Positions 1-8,202 of a stretch of DNA of 64,000 nucleotides are shown one piece after another (position 1 is the stretch's first letter; each line of letters opens with the position of its first letter). Under the pieces are notes generated by a model. That model did not search any database and was not told where the DNA came from. It saw only the letters and a list, made by a program, of their open reading frames with translations. The position numbers and the translations under genes are program-made. The stretch spans positions 992,001-1,056,000 of the forward strand of contig JACKEI010000001.1 of the NCBI GenBank assembly GCA_020633075.1. Direction: 5' to 3'. The DNA is from Sandaracinaceae bacterium (lineage in GTDB: Bacteria; Myxococcota_A; Polyangia; Polyangiales; Houyiibacteriaceae).

Positions 1-3000
1 CGCCGCCGACCACGACCCGTTCGCCTGACAGGTGATGGTGCGCATGCGCTCCATCGCGGCTCCGGAGTAGCCGTTGTTGCAGCTGTAGACGATGGTGTCG
101 TTGTAGTTGGTGCCGTTGACCATCCGAGTGGCGTTCGTGCCAGCGCCGGGGTCGCTGCCAGCGCAGCTAACCGGCGCGCACGTGAGCATGGCCCCTTGCG
201 ACCACTCGGGCGTCGTGCCGTTGAGGCCACAGGTGCGCGTCGCGAGTCCACCTGATGGCGTCTGACCGACGGGGCACGAGTACGTCGCGGTACCGCCGTA
301 GGTCTGCATGGTGGTCATCACGGTCACGCCACCCATCGGAGCCGGGGGAGCGCCGCAGTTGGCCAACCCACACTGGATCGGTGTGCCGCTCCAAGTGCCA
401 GCTGCCTGGCAGGTGCGGGTGGCGCTGCCGCCCGTCTGCACGTAGCCGCTCGCGGTGTTGCAGGAGTAGGTCGCCACGCCGTTGTACTGCGTTGACGAAG
501 TCATCACCGTGGAGTTGGGGTTCGTCGTAGGCGATCCGCAGTCAACGATGACACACGTCGCCGCGCTCCCGCTCCACGAGCCGTTCGACTGGCACGTGCG
601 CGTTGCCGACCCCGAGCGAGTGTACCCGACGTCGCAGCTGTAGTTGGCCACGTTCCCGAGGGTGGTCCCCATGGGGGTGCTCACCGTTCCGTTCGTGACG
701 CTGAGCCCACCGCAGTCGACGGGCACTTCACAGAACGTCCCGCTGTAGCCTGCAGCGCAACCGGTGCATCCCGTGAACGTCCCCATACCGTTCTGGGTAC
801 ACGTGCCCCCGTTCTGACACGTGACGCCCATACAACCGTTCGGAATGGCGTCACACGTCGGAGGGCTGGTCCAGCTCCCGTTGTTCTGACAGGTGACCGT
901 GGTGCTCCCGTTCGCGTTGAAGCCCGAGTCGCACGTGTAGGTGCGCGTGCTCCCTGCCGTGGTCGCGCCCGCACCGACGCTGCCGTTCGTCACGACCGGC
1001 GGTGCGCCACAGTTGACGATGGTGCAGCTAGGCGCGGTCGCCGCGCTCCAGCTGCCCGTCGGCAGACAGGTGAGAGTTCCGCCGCCCGTATAGCCGGGGT
1101 TGCACGAGTACGTGGCGCTCGCTCCGACCAGCGTGTTGCCAGGCGGCGTCGAGGTCCCGTTGGCGTTCGCGCTGGGCGCGCTGCCGCAGTCGCGAAGCGC
1201 ACAGCTTGGTGCGGTACCCGTCCACGATCCGTTGGCTTGGCAGGTGCGCGGGGTGCCCCCGACCGGAGCGTAGCCACCCGCGCTGTTGCAGCTGTACGCG
1301 GCGACGGTCCCCACCGAGTTGTCACCGTCGTCCACGCTGCCGTTGGCGGGCGCCGTGAGGTCCGGACACAACACGGCCTGGCAGGTCGGTGCCGTGCTCG
1401 ACCAGCTCCCGGTCGCGAGACAGGTCTGGTCCGCGTCGCCACCGGTGAGCGTATAGCCCACACTGCAGCTGTACGTGATGGCGTCGCCGAAGGACCCCGT
1501 CATGGCGGTTACGGCGCCGTTGGCGGGCGCGGTGACGTTCGGACACATGACCGGATCGCACGTCGGTGCGCTACCCGTCCAGGCGCCGCTCGCCTGACAC
1601 TGCCGCGTTGCCGAGCCCGTCAGGGTGTAGCCACCGTCGCAGATGTAGTTCGCGGTCGCTCCGAACGTCGCCGTGCCGTCGTCCACGTTGCCGTTGGTCG
1701 GGTTCGTCAGAGCCGGGCACGCGACGATGTCGCAGCTCGGGAGTCCAGCCGGAGCCCACCCATTGTCGCCGCAAGTCGTCGCGGTCGGCGAGCCGCTCAG
1801 CGTGTAACCGTTGTCACACGTGAAGGTGACCATGGCGCCCCACGCGGTGCTCGAGGTGCTGGCCTGGAGGGGGGCGGCAACGCCGAGGTTGGGGCAGGTG
1901 ATGGCGACGCAGGTGGGGGCGACCCCCGACCACGTGCCCATTCCGCCGCAGGTACGGGTGGCCAGGCCTTGAAGCTGGAAGCCGGGGTTGCAGCGGTAGG
2001 TCGCCATGCTGTCGTAGTTCGTCGCATCCGTGAGCGAGTCGATGACGAGAGGCGAGGAAGGGGTCAGCGCCGGGCAGGTGACGCGGGTCGCGCAGGTCGC
2101 GCCTTCCCAGCCGGGGGTGCATTCACAGCTGTCGAACACCCCGGCCACTTCGTTGCATGAGCCGCCGTTCTGGCAGGGCATGGACGCGCAAGTGGTCGGC
2201 GGTGCTTCGCACGTCGGCTCCGCACCACTCCACGACCCGTCCGCCTGGCACAAGCGCATGGACGACCCCACGAGCAGGTCACCGCCACTGCAGCTGTACG
2301 TCGCAGTAGAGCCCAGGGTGGTCGACGTCAGCGACACGGCGAGCGGCGCCGAGGCGCTCAGGCTTCCACAGTCCACGGGCACGTCGCAGCGCGCGCCCGA
2401 GTAGCCAGCGTTGCAGTTGCTGCACTCAGCTGCGCCACCCACGTCGGCGCAGGTCCCCCCGTTCAAGCAGGGGTTGGGGTCGCACACGTTCGTGCTCGCG
2501 ACACAACCGGCCGGCTCCGATCCGGTCCACGTGCCATTGCTCTGGCAGGTGCGGACGACGTCTCCGTCGACCCGCTCACCCTCGGGACATGTGTACATGG
2601 CCGTGTCACCCGCATCGACGCCGCTCAGGATGACCCCCAGCGGCGAGCTGGCCGTGAGCGGGGCGCAGTCTCCCGCGACCGCCTCGTCGCAGAACTCACC
2701 CATCCAACCGGTGGTGCAGTTGCAGACCGGCCTGCCGGTGTTCTCATCGATCGCACAGGACCCGTTCTCGCACGTGATGTCGCAGGTCTCGACGGGGTCT
2801 CCAACGCAGAAGGTGCTCGTCGTGTCGCCGCCAACCAAGCCGATGAAGTCAGACAGCGGCGCGGTGCACGTATACCCCGGGCGTGAGCAGACCGAGTCGT
2901 CGGCGCACGGCTGGAGGCAGTGCCCATAGGTCCCGAAGCTCAGGAAGATGTCGACGTCCTCCTGCCTTGCCAAGCCGAGCACCGACACGCCCTCCGCGAG

Positions 3001-3390
3001 CACGCTCGGATCGACGAACTCGAGCGGGAAGAAGCACTCACCTCCGGGTCCACAGTCGTCGTCAGTCGCGCAGTTGGGCACGGTCGAGCAGTAGCCGCCG
3101 GGCATGGGTAGGCCCAGCGCAGCAAATGTGCGCGCGCCCTCGTCCGGCGATTGCGCGAGCGCGGACAACGGAAACAACCCGTTCACCAAGCAGAGTGCGT
3201 TCGCTCCTCCGCACTGATCGTCTGCCGTGCAGGGGGAGCCCGCCGATAGCCCGTCCGGGTTGATGGCCGAGTCGCGTCCACCACTATCCGACGGTCCGCT
3301 GTCGGTTGGGTTGTTGTTTCCGCCGCCGCAGCCGGGGGCACATAGAGCGGCAAGCAGGGCCGCTAGACCAAGTGCGCGAGTAGTTCGCAT
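1..3390 (-). CDS. Secreted multi-Sushi (CCP) and EGF-like domain protein, C-terminus beyond window
   Basis: The minus strand is open from ATG at 3390 to base 1 (1130 codons) without a stop; the gene is easy to miss because it leaves the window. The N-terminus is a signal peptide ending in an APGC-type lipobox, so it is probably an exported lipoprotein, although -3 is Ala instead of Leu. Cys-rich segments of the TADDQC/ATDDDC type follow. From about residue 203 come an EGF-like module and then Sushi/complement-control modules, each with four Cys and the YSC...GY...R.C...G.W.G..P.C pattern. I count 13 Sushi modules, the last cut by the edge, and four EGF-like modules (near residues 203-235, 300, 400 and 865). 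GAAGGA lies 5 nt before the start. These modules normally mediate adhesion or ligand binding; the partner is unknown. Confidence 0.85.
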   Translation of the reverse strand, partial: MRTTRALGLAALLAALCAPGCGGGNNNPTDSGPSDSGGRDSAINPDGLSAGSPCTADDQCGGANALCLVNGLFPLSALAQSPDEGARTFAALGLPMPGGYCSTVPNCATDDDCGPGGECFFPLEFVDPSVLAEGVSVLGLARQEDVDIFLSFGTYGHCLQPCADDSVCSRPGYTCTAPLSDFIGLVGGDTTSTFCVGDPVETCDITCENGSCAIDENTGRPVCNCTTGWMGEFCDEAVAGDCAPLTASSPLGVILSGVDAGDTAMYTCPEGERVDGDVVRTCQSNGTWTGSEPAGCVASTNVCDPNPCLNGGTCADVGGAAECSNCNAGYSGARCDVPVDCGSLSASAPLAVSLTSTTLGSTATYSCSGGDLLVGSSMRLCQADGSWSGAEPTCEAPPTTCASMPCQNGGSCNEVAGVFDSCECTPGWEGATCATRVTCPALTPSSPLVIDSLTDATNYDSMATYRCNPGFQLQGLATRTCGGMGTWSGVAPTCVAITCPNLGVAAPLQASTSSTAWGAMVTFTCDNGYTLSGSPTATTCGDNGWAPAGLPSCDIVACPALTNPTNGNVDDGTATFGATANYICDGGYTLTGSATRQCQASGAWTGSAPTCDPVMCPNVTAPANGAVTAMTGSFGDAITYSCSVGYTLTGGDADQTCLATGSWSSTAPTCQAVLCPDLTAPANGSVDDGDNSVGTVAAYSCNSAGGYAPVGGTPRTCQANGSWTGTAPSCALRDCGSAPSANANGTSTPPGNTLVGASATYSCNPGYTGGGTLTCLPTGSWSAATAPSCTIVNCGAPPVVTNGSVGAGATTAGSTRTYTCDSGFNANGSTTVTCQNNGSWTSPPTCDAIPNGCMGVTCQNGGTCTQNGMGTFTGCTGCAAGYSGTFCEVPVDCGGLSVTNGTVSTPMGTTLGNVANYSCDVGYTRSGSATRTCQSNGSWSGSAATCVIVDCGSPTTNPNSTVMTSSTQYNGVATYSCNTASGYVQTGGSATRTCQAAGTWSGTPIQCGLANCGAPPAPMGGVTVMTTMQTYGGTATYSCPVGQTPSGGLATRTCGLNGTTPEWSQGAMLTCAPVSCAGSDPGAGTNATRMVNGTNYNDTIVYSCNNGYSGAAMERMRTITCQANGSWSAA

Positions 3391-3445
3391 GACGTTCCTT
3401 CGTAGGTTGGGCGCGCTCACCGCCTGGTGAGCCGCTCGCCGTTCG

Positions 3446-3474
3446 AAGATATTTTTATCATTGGTTCTTTACAA
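3446..3474 (-). promoter_or_regulatory. Candidate sigma-70-type promoter of the Sushi gene
   Basis: On the minus strand TTGTAA and TATCTT are separated by exactly 17 bp inside a conspicuously AT-rich patch of an otherwise GC-rich intergenic region. The predicted start lies about 50 nt before the ATG at 3390. This is pattern matching only; the rest of 3391-3618 shows nothing else. Confidence 0.45.
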
Positions 3475-3618
3475 GGCGTTTACCTCGGAAGTCCGCCTTT
3501 GCTGGAACGCGTAACTCGCACAATGTAAGTAATGGTCGGCGCGAGCCTACCTGGACGCACGCGAGGCCCACGCACGCTGCGGCGTCCGTTCATGACGGAA
3601 ACGCGCCTGGTGTAAGAC

Positions 3619-4218
3619 TCAGACGACGTCGGCGGGGCCGGCGCCCTCGCGCAGGACCACCGGCGTGTGCCCGGTCAGGTCGACGATCGTCGACGGCTCG
3701 AGGCCGCCCCAGCCGGCATCCAGCACGAGATCCGCGCGCCCGAACTGGGCGGCGATGTCCTCTGGATCGGCGTGTTGGACGCCGTCGATGCTCGCCGACG
3801 TGGACACGATGGGGTGCCCCAGCGCACGCACCAGGCGCAGCGCGACCTCGTGGTGCGGTACGCGAATGCCCACCGTCTTCTGCTTGCGCATGACGATCTT
3901 GGGGACCTCGCGCGTGGCCGGGAGGATGAACGTGTACGGGCCCGGCAACAGCCGCCGCATGATGCGATAGCTCTTGTCGTCCACCACCGCGTAGCGCGCG
4001 ATGTCGCCCAGGTCCGGGCACACCAGGCCCACCGGATGGTCCGCCGGCATGCGCTTCAGGGCGTACACGCGCTCGAGGGCCTTCTTCTGCGTCGTGTCGC
4101 AGCCGATGCCGTACACGGTGTCCGTCGGATAGATCACGACCCCGCCGCGCCTCAGCACCTCGACGGCTTTGTCGAGGAGGCGCTGTTGGGGGTGGGTGGG
4201 GTGAATCTCGACGCGCAT
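3619..4218 (-). CDS. TsaC/Sua5/YciO family protein (threonylcarbamoyl-AMP synthase-like)
   Basis: This 199-residue protein has the YrdC fold signature: VIYPTDTVYGIGCD at residues 28-41, the ALKRMPADHP stretch near residue 55, LLPGPYTFIL, and the VSTSAS motif near residue 138. Sua5/TsaC members make threonylcarbamoyl-AMP from Thr, bicarbonate and ATP for the t6A37 modification of ANN-decoding tRNAs in the cytoplasm. The compact length without a Sua5 C-terminal domain, and STSAS instead of TSAN, fit the YciO-like branch, whose activity is less certain. It lies 11 bp downstream of the macro-like gene and was probably cotranscribed with it. Confidence 0.85.
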   Translation of the reverse strand: MRVEIHPTHPQQRLLDKAVEVLRRGGVVIYPTDTVYGIGCDTTQKKALERVYALKRMPADHPVGLVCPDLGDIARYAVVDDKSYRIMRRLLPGPYTFILPATREVPKIVMRKQKTVGIRVPHHEVALRLVRALGHPIVSTSASIDGVQHADPEDIAAQFGRADLVLDAGWGGLEPSTIVDLTGHTPVVLREGAGPADVV

Positions 4219-4229
4219 GGTGCGGGGTC

Positions 4230-5123
4230 CTATTCGGTGCGAGCGTGCACGAGGCGGCGCTCCACGCCGTCTTCGAAGAGCACACGGGCCTGTTCGGTGG
4301 AGTCTCCCTGCGACACGTCTTCGACTCGGCCGATGCCGAAGCGCGCGTGTGCGATCCAGTCGCCCGCGCTGAAGCGTACCCGCGGGCTGTAGGGCGTGGC
4401 GCTGTGGCGGTGGGCGTCCACTTCCGGGGCGGCGAGCTTCTGACCCTTGCGGGTGGAGGCCGTCCGGCCGGGGCTCGAGCTGCGCGAGCTCTCTCGCTTG
4501 ATGGTGGCGGCCCGCGCGGTGGGCGCTTGCGCGACGAGGTTGTCGATCTTGGCGAGCTCACGCACGGCGGCGGCGACCTTCTGGTACACGGAGCCCAGGG
4601 TCTCGCACACCAGCACCTCTTCCACGCCGGTCGCTTGGCCGCTGGCGGCGCACTCCTCTTCGTACTCGTGGGCGGCCCGGATGATGGTGATGAGCCGGTC
4701 CGCCGTGGGCAGCTCGCCAGGTCCCGCGCCGAGAGCACCAAAGCCGATGCGCTTCACGTGGCGTGACGACGCGAACTGCAGCGCGGCCTTCACGGCCTTG
4801 GTGATGCCCTTGGCGTCAGGCGCAGGCTCGGCGCGTGTGCCGGTCTGCGGAGGGCGCGTGGCGACCCACGCCAGGAAGTCGCAGTGAAGCCGGCCGCGAG
4901 CCACGCGGACCACCTCGTAGAGGGGCAGGGTGCGGTCCGGGAGCTGGCGCACCTCGGCGTCCAGCGCCTCCTGCAAGCGTCCGCCGAAGCGTTCGTCCAA
5001 GTCGAAGTCGGCGCCGCGACCCGGCCACAGCTGCATGTCCGAGGAGCCGTCGTAGACCAGCGCGTCCAGGCGTTGGCGGGACGGAAGATCATAGACCGAG
5101 GCGCGCACGAGCGAGATATCCAT
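4230..5123 (-). CDS. Macro-like domain fused to a C-terminal CarD/DUF3553-like domain
   Basis: About 297 residues. The first 170 resemble a macro (ADP-ribose-binding) fold, with an early VRASVYDL strand and the glycine-rich loop FGALGAGPGELP near residue 124, the place where macro domains hold the phosphates. A low-complexity Ser/Arg/Lys linker follows. The last 50 residues read FSAGDWIAHARFGIGRVEDV and VLFEDGVERRLV, the SH3/Tudor-like pattern of CarD N-termini and of UvrD/DUF3553 tails that contact RNA polymerase. I chose ATG 5123; GTG 5141 is also open. Family membership by eye is moderate; binding ADP-ribose and RNA polymerase are inferences. Confidence 0.55.
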   Translation of the reverse strand: MDISLVRASVYDLPSRQRLDALVYDGSSDMQLWPGRGADFDLDERFGGRLQEALDAEVRQLPDRTLPLYEVVRVARGRLHCDFLAWVATRPPQTGTRAEPAPDAKGITKAVKAALQFASSRHVKRIGFGALGAGPGELPTADRLITIIRAAHEYEEECAASGQATGVEEVLVCETLGSVYQKVAAAVRELAKIDNLVAQAPTARAATIKRESSRSSSPGRTASTRKGQKLAAPEVDAHRHSATPYSPRVRFSAGDWIAHARFGIGRVEDVSQGDSTEQARVLFEDGVERRLVHARTE

Positions 5124-5249
5124 GCACGGCGCATGTAGCACGAAGTGCGCGCGGCGACAGGTGCGTGACCGCCCTCGCGCACTTCATGTGAGGGATTGTC
5201 GCTCGGGACTACCCAAGCGCTCGCGTTTGGGGTAAGCCGCGTCACTGCT

Positions 5250-5747
5250 ATGCCCGAGAAAGATCCCCGCCCCTACATCGTCGTCACCGTCTTGCTGGAT
5301 CAAGGCGCGCGCGCGGCCGTGCTCACCCAGAGTCACGGAGACGCCATGGAGCGTGCTCTGATGGCCACCCACGGCTTGGACATCGCGGGGGTAGACCTCG
5401 TCGAGCTCCCCGTGCCCACGGCCACCTTCGCCGCGCTGCGCAAGCAGATGGGCCGCGCCAAGGACGAGGTCGGGTTCTACGACGTGTTCCCCTTGGCCAG
5501 CCACCTCGAGCCCGAGGTGCGTGCCACGGCCGGGCAGTTCCTGGCGGCCGAGGCCCTCTGGGCGTTGGAAGAAGCGGGTCAGCTGGGCGGCGTGCCGCTC
5601 AACGTGAAGCTGGACCTGCCCAAGGGCTGGGAGCGCGAGCCCCAGAAGATCCACGAGCGCCTCGTCGCCGAGGGCGCGCTGGATCTCACGCCAGCGGCCA
5701 TCGAGACCTACCGCAGCGCCAAGCAGGCGTGGGACGCGGTCCGCTAG
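5250..5747 (+). CDS. Unknown cytoplasmic protein, 165 residues
   Basis: I do not recognise a family. The product is soluble, without signal peptide or membrane segment, and its start MPEKDPRPYIVVTVLLD suggests a beta strand followed by mixed alpha/beta structure. It is transcribed divergently from the macro-like gene and convergently with the kinase gene. The frame can be extended to 5196, but the intervening residues are poorly protein-like and ATG 5250 follows a natural break. Codon use matches its neighbours, so I treat it as a real gene of unknown role. Confidence 0.6.
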   Translation: MPEKDPRPYIVVTVLLDQGARAAVLTQSHGDAMERALMATHGLDIAGVDLVELPVPTATFAALRKQMGRAKDEVGFYDVFPLASHLEPEVRATAGQFLAAEALWALEEAGQLGGVPLNVKLDLPKGWEREPQKIHERLVAEGALDLTPAAIETYRSAKQAWDAVR

Positions 5748-5784
5748 CGCGCCTGCGTCGCGCGTGAGCGGGCGCGTCTCGGCG

Positions 5785-6876
5785 TCAGAACAGCAGGAAG
5801 CCTGCGACGGCAGCGCCCGCCAGCGTGAGCAGCAGCAACACACCCACGACGACGACGGGCAGCACCCAGCTGTTGCCGCCCGAGCGCGTGGCGTGCGCGG
5901 GGGGACCGAGGGGCGCCGCCGGTGCCACGGGCGCCGCTGCGGAGAGCGGTTGGGTGGGGGGCTGCGGAGCGACCGCGCCGCCCTTGACGCGGTGGACCAC
6001 GGCGGGGAGGGCCTCGAGCGCCGCCAACATCGCTCCGGCGTCCTGAAAGCGGTCGTCCGGCTTCTTGGCGAGGGCGCGCGCGATGATGGCCTCGAGCGCA
6101 GGGGCGAACTCGTAGGAGTCACTCGCCGACGTGAGCGTGGGGGGCGGCGTCATGAGGTGCGCGCGGAACATCATGACCTGGTTCTCTTCCATGAAGGGCC
6201 ACACGCCCGTGAGCAGCTCGAAGAGGATGCAGCCCATGGAGTACACGTCCGTGCGCGCGTCGGAGGGCGCGCCGGTGCACTGCTCGGGCGCCATGTACGC
6301 AGGGGTGCCGAACACGGAGCCCTGCATGGTGAGCTTCTTGGACTCGCCCCAGCGGTCGTCGTCCATGAACTTCACCAAGCCGAAGTCCAGCAGCTTGGCG
6401 CCGCGGGTTCCGTCGGCGTTGCGCGGCAGGAAGACGTTCTCGGCCTTCAGGTCGCGGTGGGCGACCCCCTTGTTGTGCGCGAAGGCGAGCCCCGTCAGCA
6501 CCTGCCGCGCGATGTGCAGCGCCTCGGGAGGCTCGGGGGTGGTCTCCTCCAGGAACTTGTCCAGAGGCTGGCCCTCCAGCAGCTCCATGACCAGGTAGGG
6601 GCTGCCGTTCGCGACGCCGAAGTCGTGCACCGTCAGCACGTTGGGGTGCTCGAGGGCGAAGAGCGCGCGCGCCTCACGCTCGAAGCGCTCGCGCAGCTCG
6701 GGGTTGTCGCCCAGGTCGTCGTGCAGGACCTTGACCGCCACGGGCGGGCCGCCGATCTGCTCTGCGCGATAGACCACCCCCATGCCGCCTTCCCCCAACA
6801 CGGAGGTGATGCGGTAGCGCCCGTCGAGGACCTGACCGAGGAACGAGAGCATGCTGGGGCGTGAGATTTCGGCCAT
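5785..6876 (-). CDS. Eukaryote-like Ser/Thr protein kinase with C-terminal membrane anchor
   Basis: A 363-residue Hanks-type kinase. The P-loop GEGGMGVV is at residues 28-35, the ATP lysine in VAVKV at 49, the catalytic loop HRDLKAEN from 140, DFG at 164-166 and APE at 196-198, so all catalytic residues are present. A Pro/Ala-rich linker leads to one hydrophobic segment (about 336-362) that ends the protein, giving a membrane-tethered cytoplasmic kinase with no sensor domain outside. The ATG directly abuts the coaBC stop, so it should be cotranscribed with coaBC. Such kinases are abundant in Myxococcota; the substrate cannot be read from the context. Confidence 0.93.
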   Translation of the reverse strand: MAEISRPSMLSFLGQVLDGRYRITSVLGEGGMGVVYRAEQIGGPPVAVKVLHDDLGDNPELRERFEREARALFALEHPNVLTVHDFGVANGSPYLVMELLEGQPLDKFLEETTPEPPEALHIARQVLTGLAFAHNKGVAHRDLKAENVFLPRNADGTRGAKLLDFGLVKFMDDDRWGESKKLTMQGSVFGTPAYMAPEQCTGAPSDARTDVYSMGCILFELLTGVWPFMEENQVMMFRAHLMTPPPTLTSASDSYEFAPALEAIIARALAKKPDDRFQDAGAMLAALEALPAVVHRVKGGAVAPQPPTQPLSAAAPVAPAAPLGPPAHATRSGGNSWVLPVVVVGVLLLLTLAGAAVAGFLLF

Positions 6877-8160
6877 CTAGTTTCCTGTGGCGGTGGGCAG
6901 CTGCGCTGCGCTGCGGAGGCGCAGCGCGGCATCCCAGATGCGGTCGGCCAGCGCTGCCTTGCTCATGGTGTCCAGGGACTGCACGCCATCGGCGCTGACG
7001 AGGTGGGCCCGGTTCGTGTCACCCGCGAAGCCGTCGCGCGCCTCGTTGGCCACGATAAGGTCGCAGCGCTTGGAGACGAGCTTGCCGCGCGCGTAGCGCT
7101 CGACGTCGGTGGTCTCCAGCGCGAAGCCGATCAGGACGGGAGTCGGTGAGCGGGGTTCGGTGTCGTGCGCGGCGGCGGTGGCCCTCTCGGCCCGCTCGGC
7201 GCCCAGCTCCGCCAGGATGTCGGGGTTGCGCACCAGCTCGAGCGCGCGCTCGCCGGCCTTCTTGATCTTCTCTGCGGCTTGCTCGGCGGGGCGGTAGTCG
7301 GCGACGGCGGCGGCCATGATGACCACGTCGACACCCTTCGCGACCTCCGACTTCACCGCGGCGTGCATCTCGCGCGCGGAGCGTACGCGGAGGGTGGTGA
7401 CCCCGGCCGGGTCTGTGAGCGCCACCGGCCCGCTGACCAGCAGCACCTCGGCGCCGCGCGCGCGCGCACGCGAGGCGAGCGCGAAGCCCATCTTGCCGCT
7501 GGAGCGGTTGCCGAGGAAGCGCACCGGGTCCAGGTCCTCGTACGTGGGGCCGGCCGTGACCAAGACGCGCAGCCCGCGCAGGTCTTCCGTGGCCTGAGCG
7601 GCGCCGATTGCTCCGCCGTGCGCGGCGAGCGCGGCCTCGAGGGCGTCCGCGATGACGCTGGGCTCCGCCATGCGGCCCACCCCGCTGGCTCCGTTGGCGA
7701 GCGGCCCGTCCACCGGACCACAGAAGTGCCAGCCATCCGTGCGCAGGGTCTCCACGTTGCGCTGGGTGGCCGGCTGGCCCCACATGCTGGGGTGCATGGC
7801 CGGCGCCAGCAGACGCAGGCCGCGCGCGCAGGCGAGGGTGGCCAGCAGGGCGTCGTTGGCTTGCCCCTGGGCGAGGCGCGCCAGCACGTTCATGGTGGCG
7901 GGGGCGACCACCATGGCGTCCGCCCAGTCGCCGAGCTCCACGTGTACCTCGCCCGCGTAGCTGGGATCCCAGAGGTCCACCACGGGCGGCCGGCCCAGCA
8001 GGCCAGTGAAGGTGACGGGCCCCACGAAGCGCGTGGCGGCGGGCGTCATGACGACGCGCACCTCCGCGCCGCGCCGCCCGAGCTCACGTACCAACTCCAC
8101 GGCCTTGAACGCCGCGATCCCGCCACCGATCCCGACGACGATGCGTTTTCCGGAGAGCAT
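6877..8160 (-). CDS. coaBC: Phosphopantothenoylcysteine decarboxylase / phosphopantothenate-cysteine ligase
   Basis: A bifunctional coenzyme A biosynthesis enzyme of about 427 residues. The N-terminal flavin-dependent decarboxylase half shows GIGGGIAAFKAVEL, HVELGDWADAMVVAPAT and APAMHPSMW. The C-terminal ligase half shows PTYEDLDPVRFLGNRSSGKMG and AAAVADYRP followed by KIKK. Two residues of the decarboxylase site differ from the E. coli enzyme: His123 sits where Asn125 of PxMNxxMW is expected, and Asn156 where the flap Cys158 is expected. Actinobacterial CoaBC, as I recall, also carries PAMH and lacks the flap Cys, so this is probably a lineage variant, not a dead enzyme. ATG 8160 is preferred over ATG 8175. 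Confidence 0.93.
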   Translation of the reverse strand: MLSGKRIVVGIGGGIAAFKAVELVRELGRRGAEVRVVMTPAATRFVGPVTFTGLLGRPPVVDLWDPSYAGEVHVELGDWADAMVVAPATMNVLARLAQGQANDALLATLACARGLRLLAPAMHPSMWGQPATQRNVETLRTDGWHFCGPVDGPLANGASGVGRMAEPSVIADALEAALAAHGGAIGAAQATEDLRGLRVLVTAGPTYEDLDPVRFLGNRSSGKMGFALASRARARGAEVLLVSGPVALTDPAGVTTLRVRSAREMHAAVKSEVAKGVDVVIMAAAVADYRPAEQAAEKIKKAGERALELVRNPDILAELGAERAERATAAAHDTEPRSPTPVLIGFALETTDVERYARGKLVSKRCDLIVANEARDGFAGDTNRAHLVSADGVQSLDTMSKAALADRIWDAALRLRSAAQLPTATGN

Positions 8161-8202
8161 CACCGCGGGCAGCATAGCAGGAATGTCGCGGGGGTCTTTG
8201 GG

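Noticed and set aside
1..3390. DNA-level tandem repeat or CRISPR-like array
   Set aside because: The periodicity of about 170-180 bp is that of Sushi modules; the bases themselves vary freely and there are no identical repeats with unique spacers.
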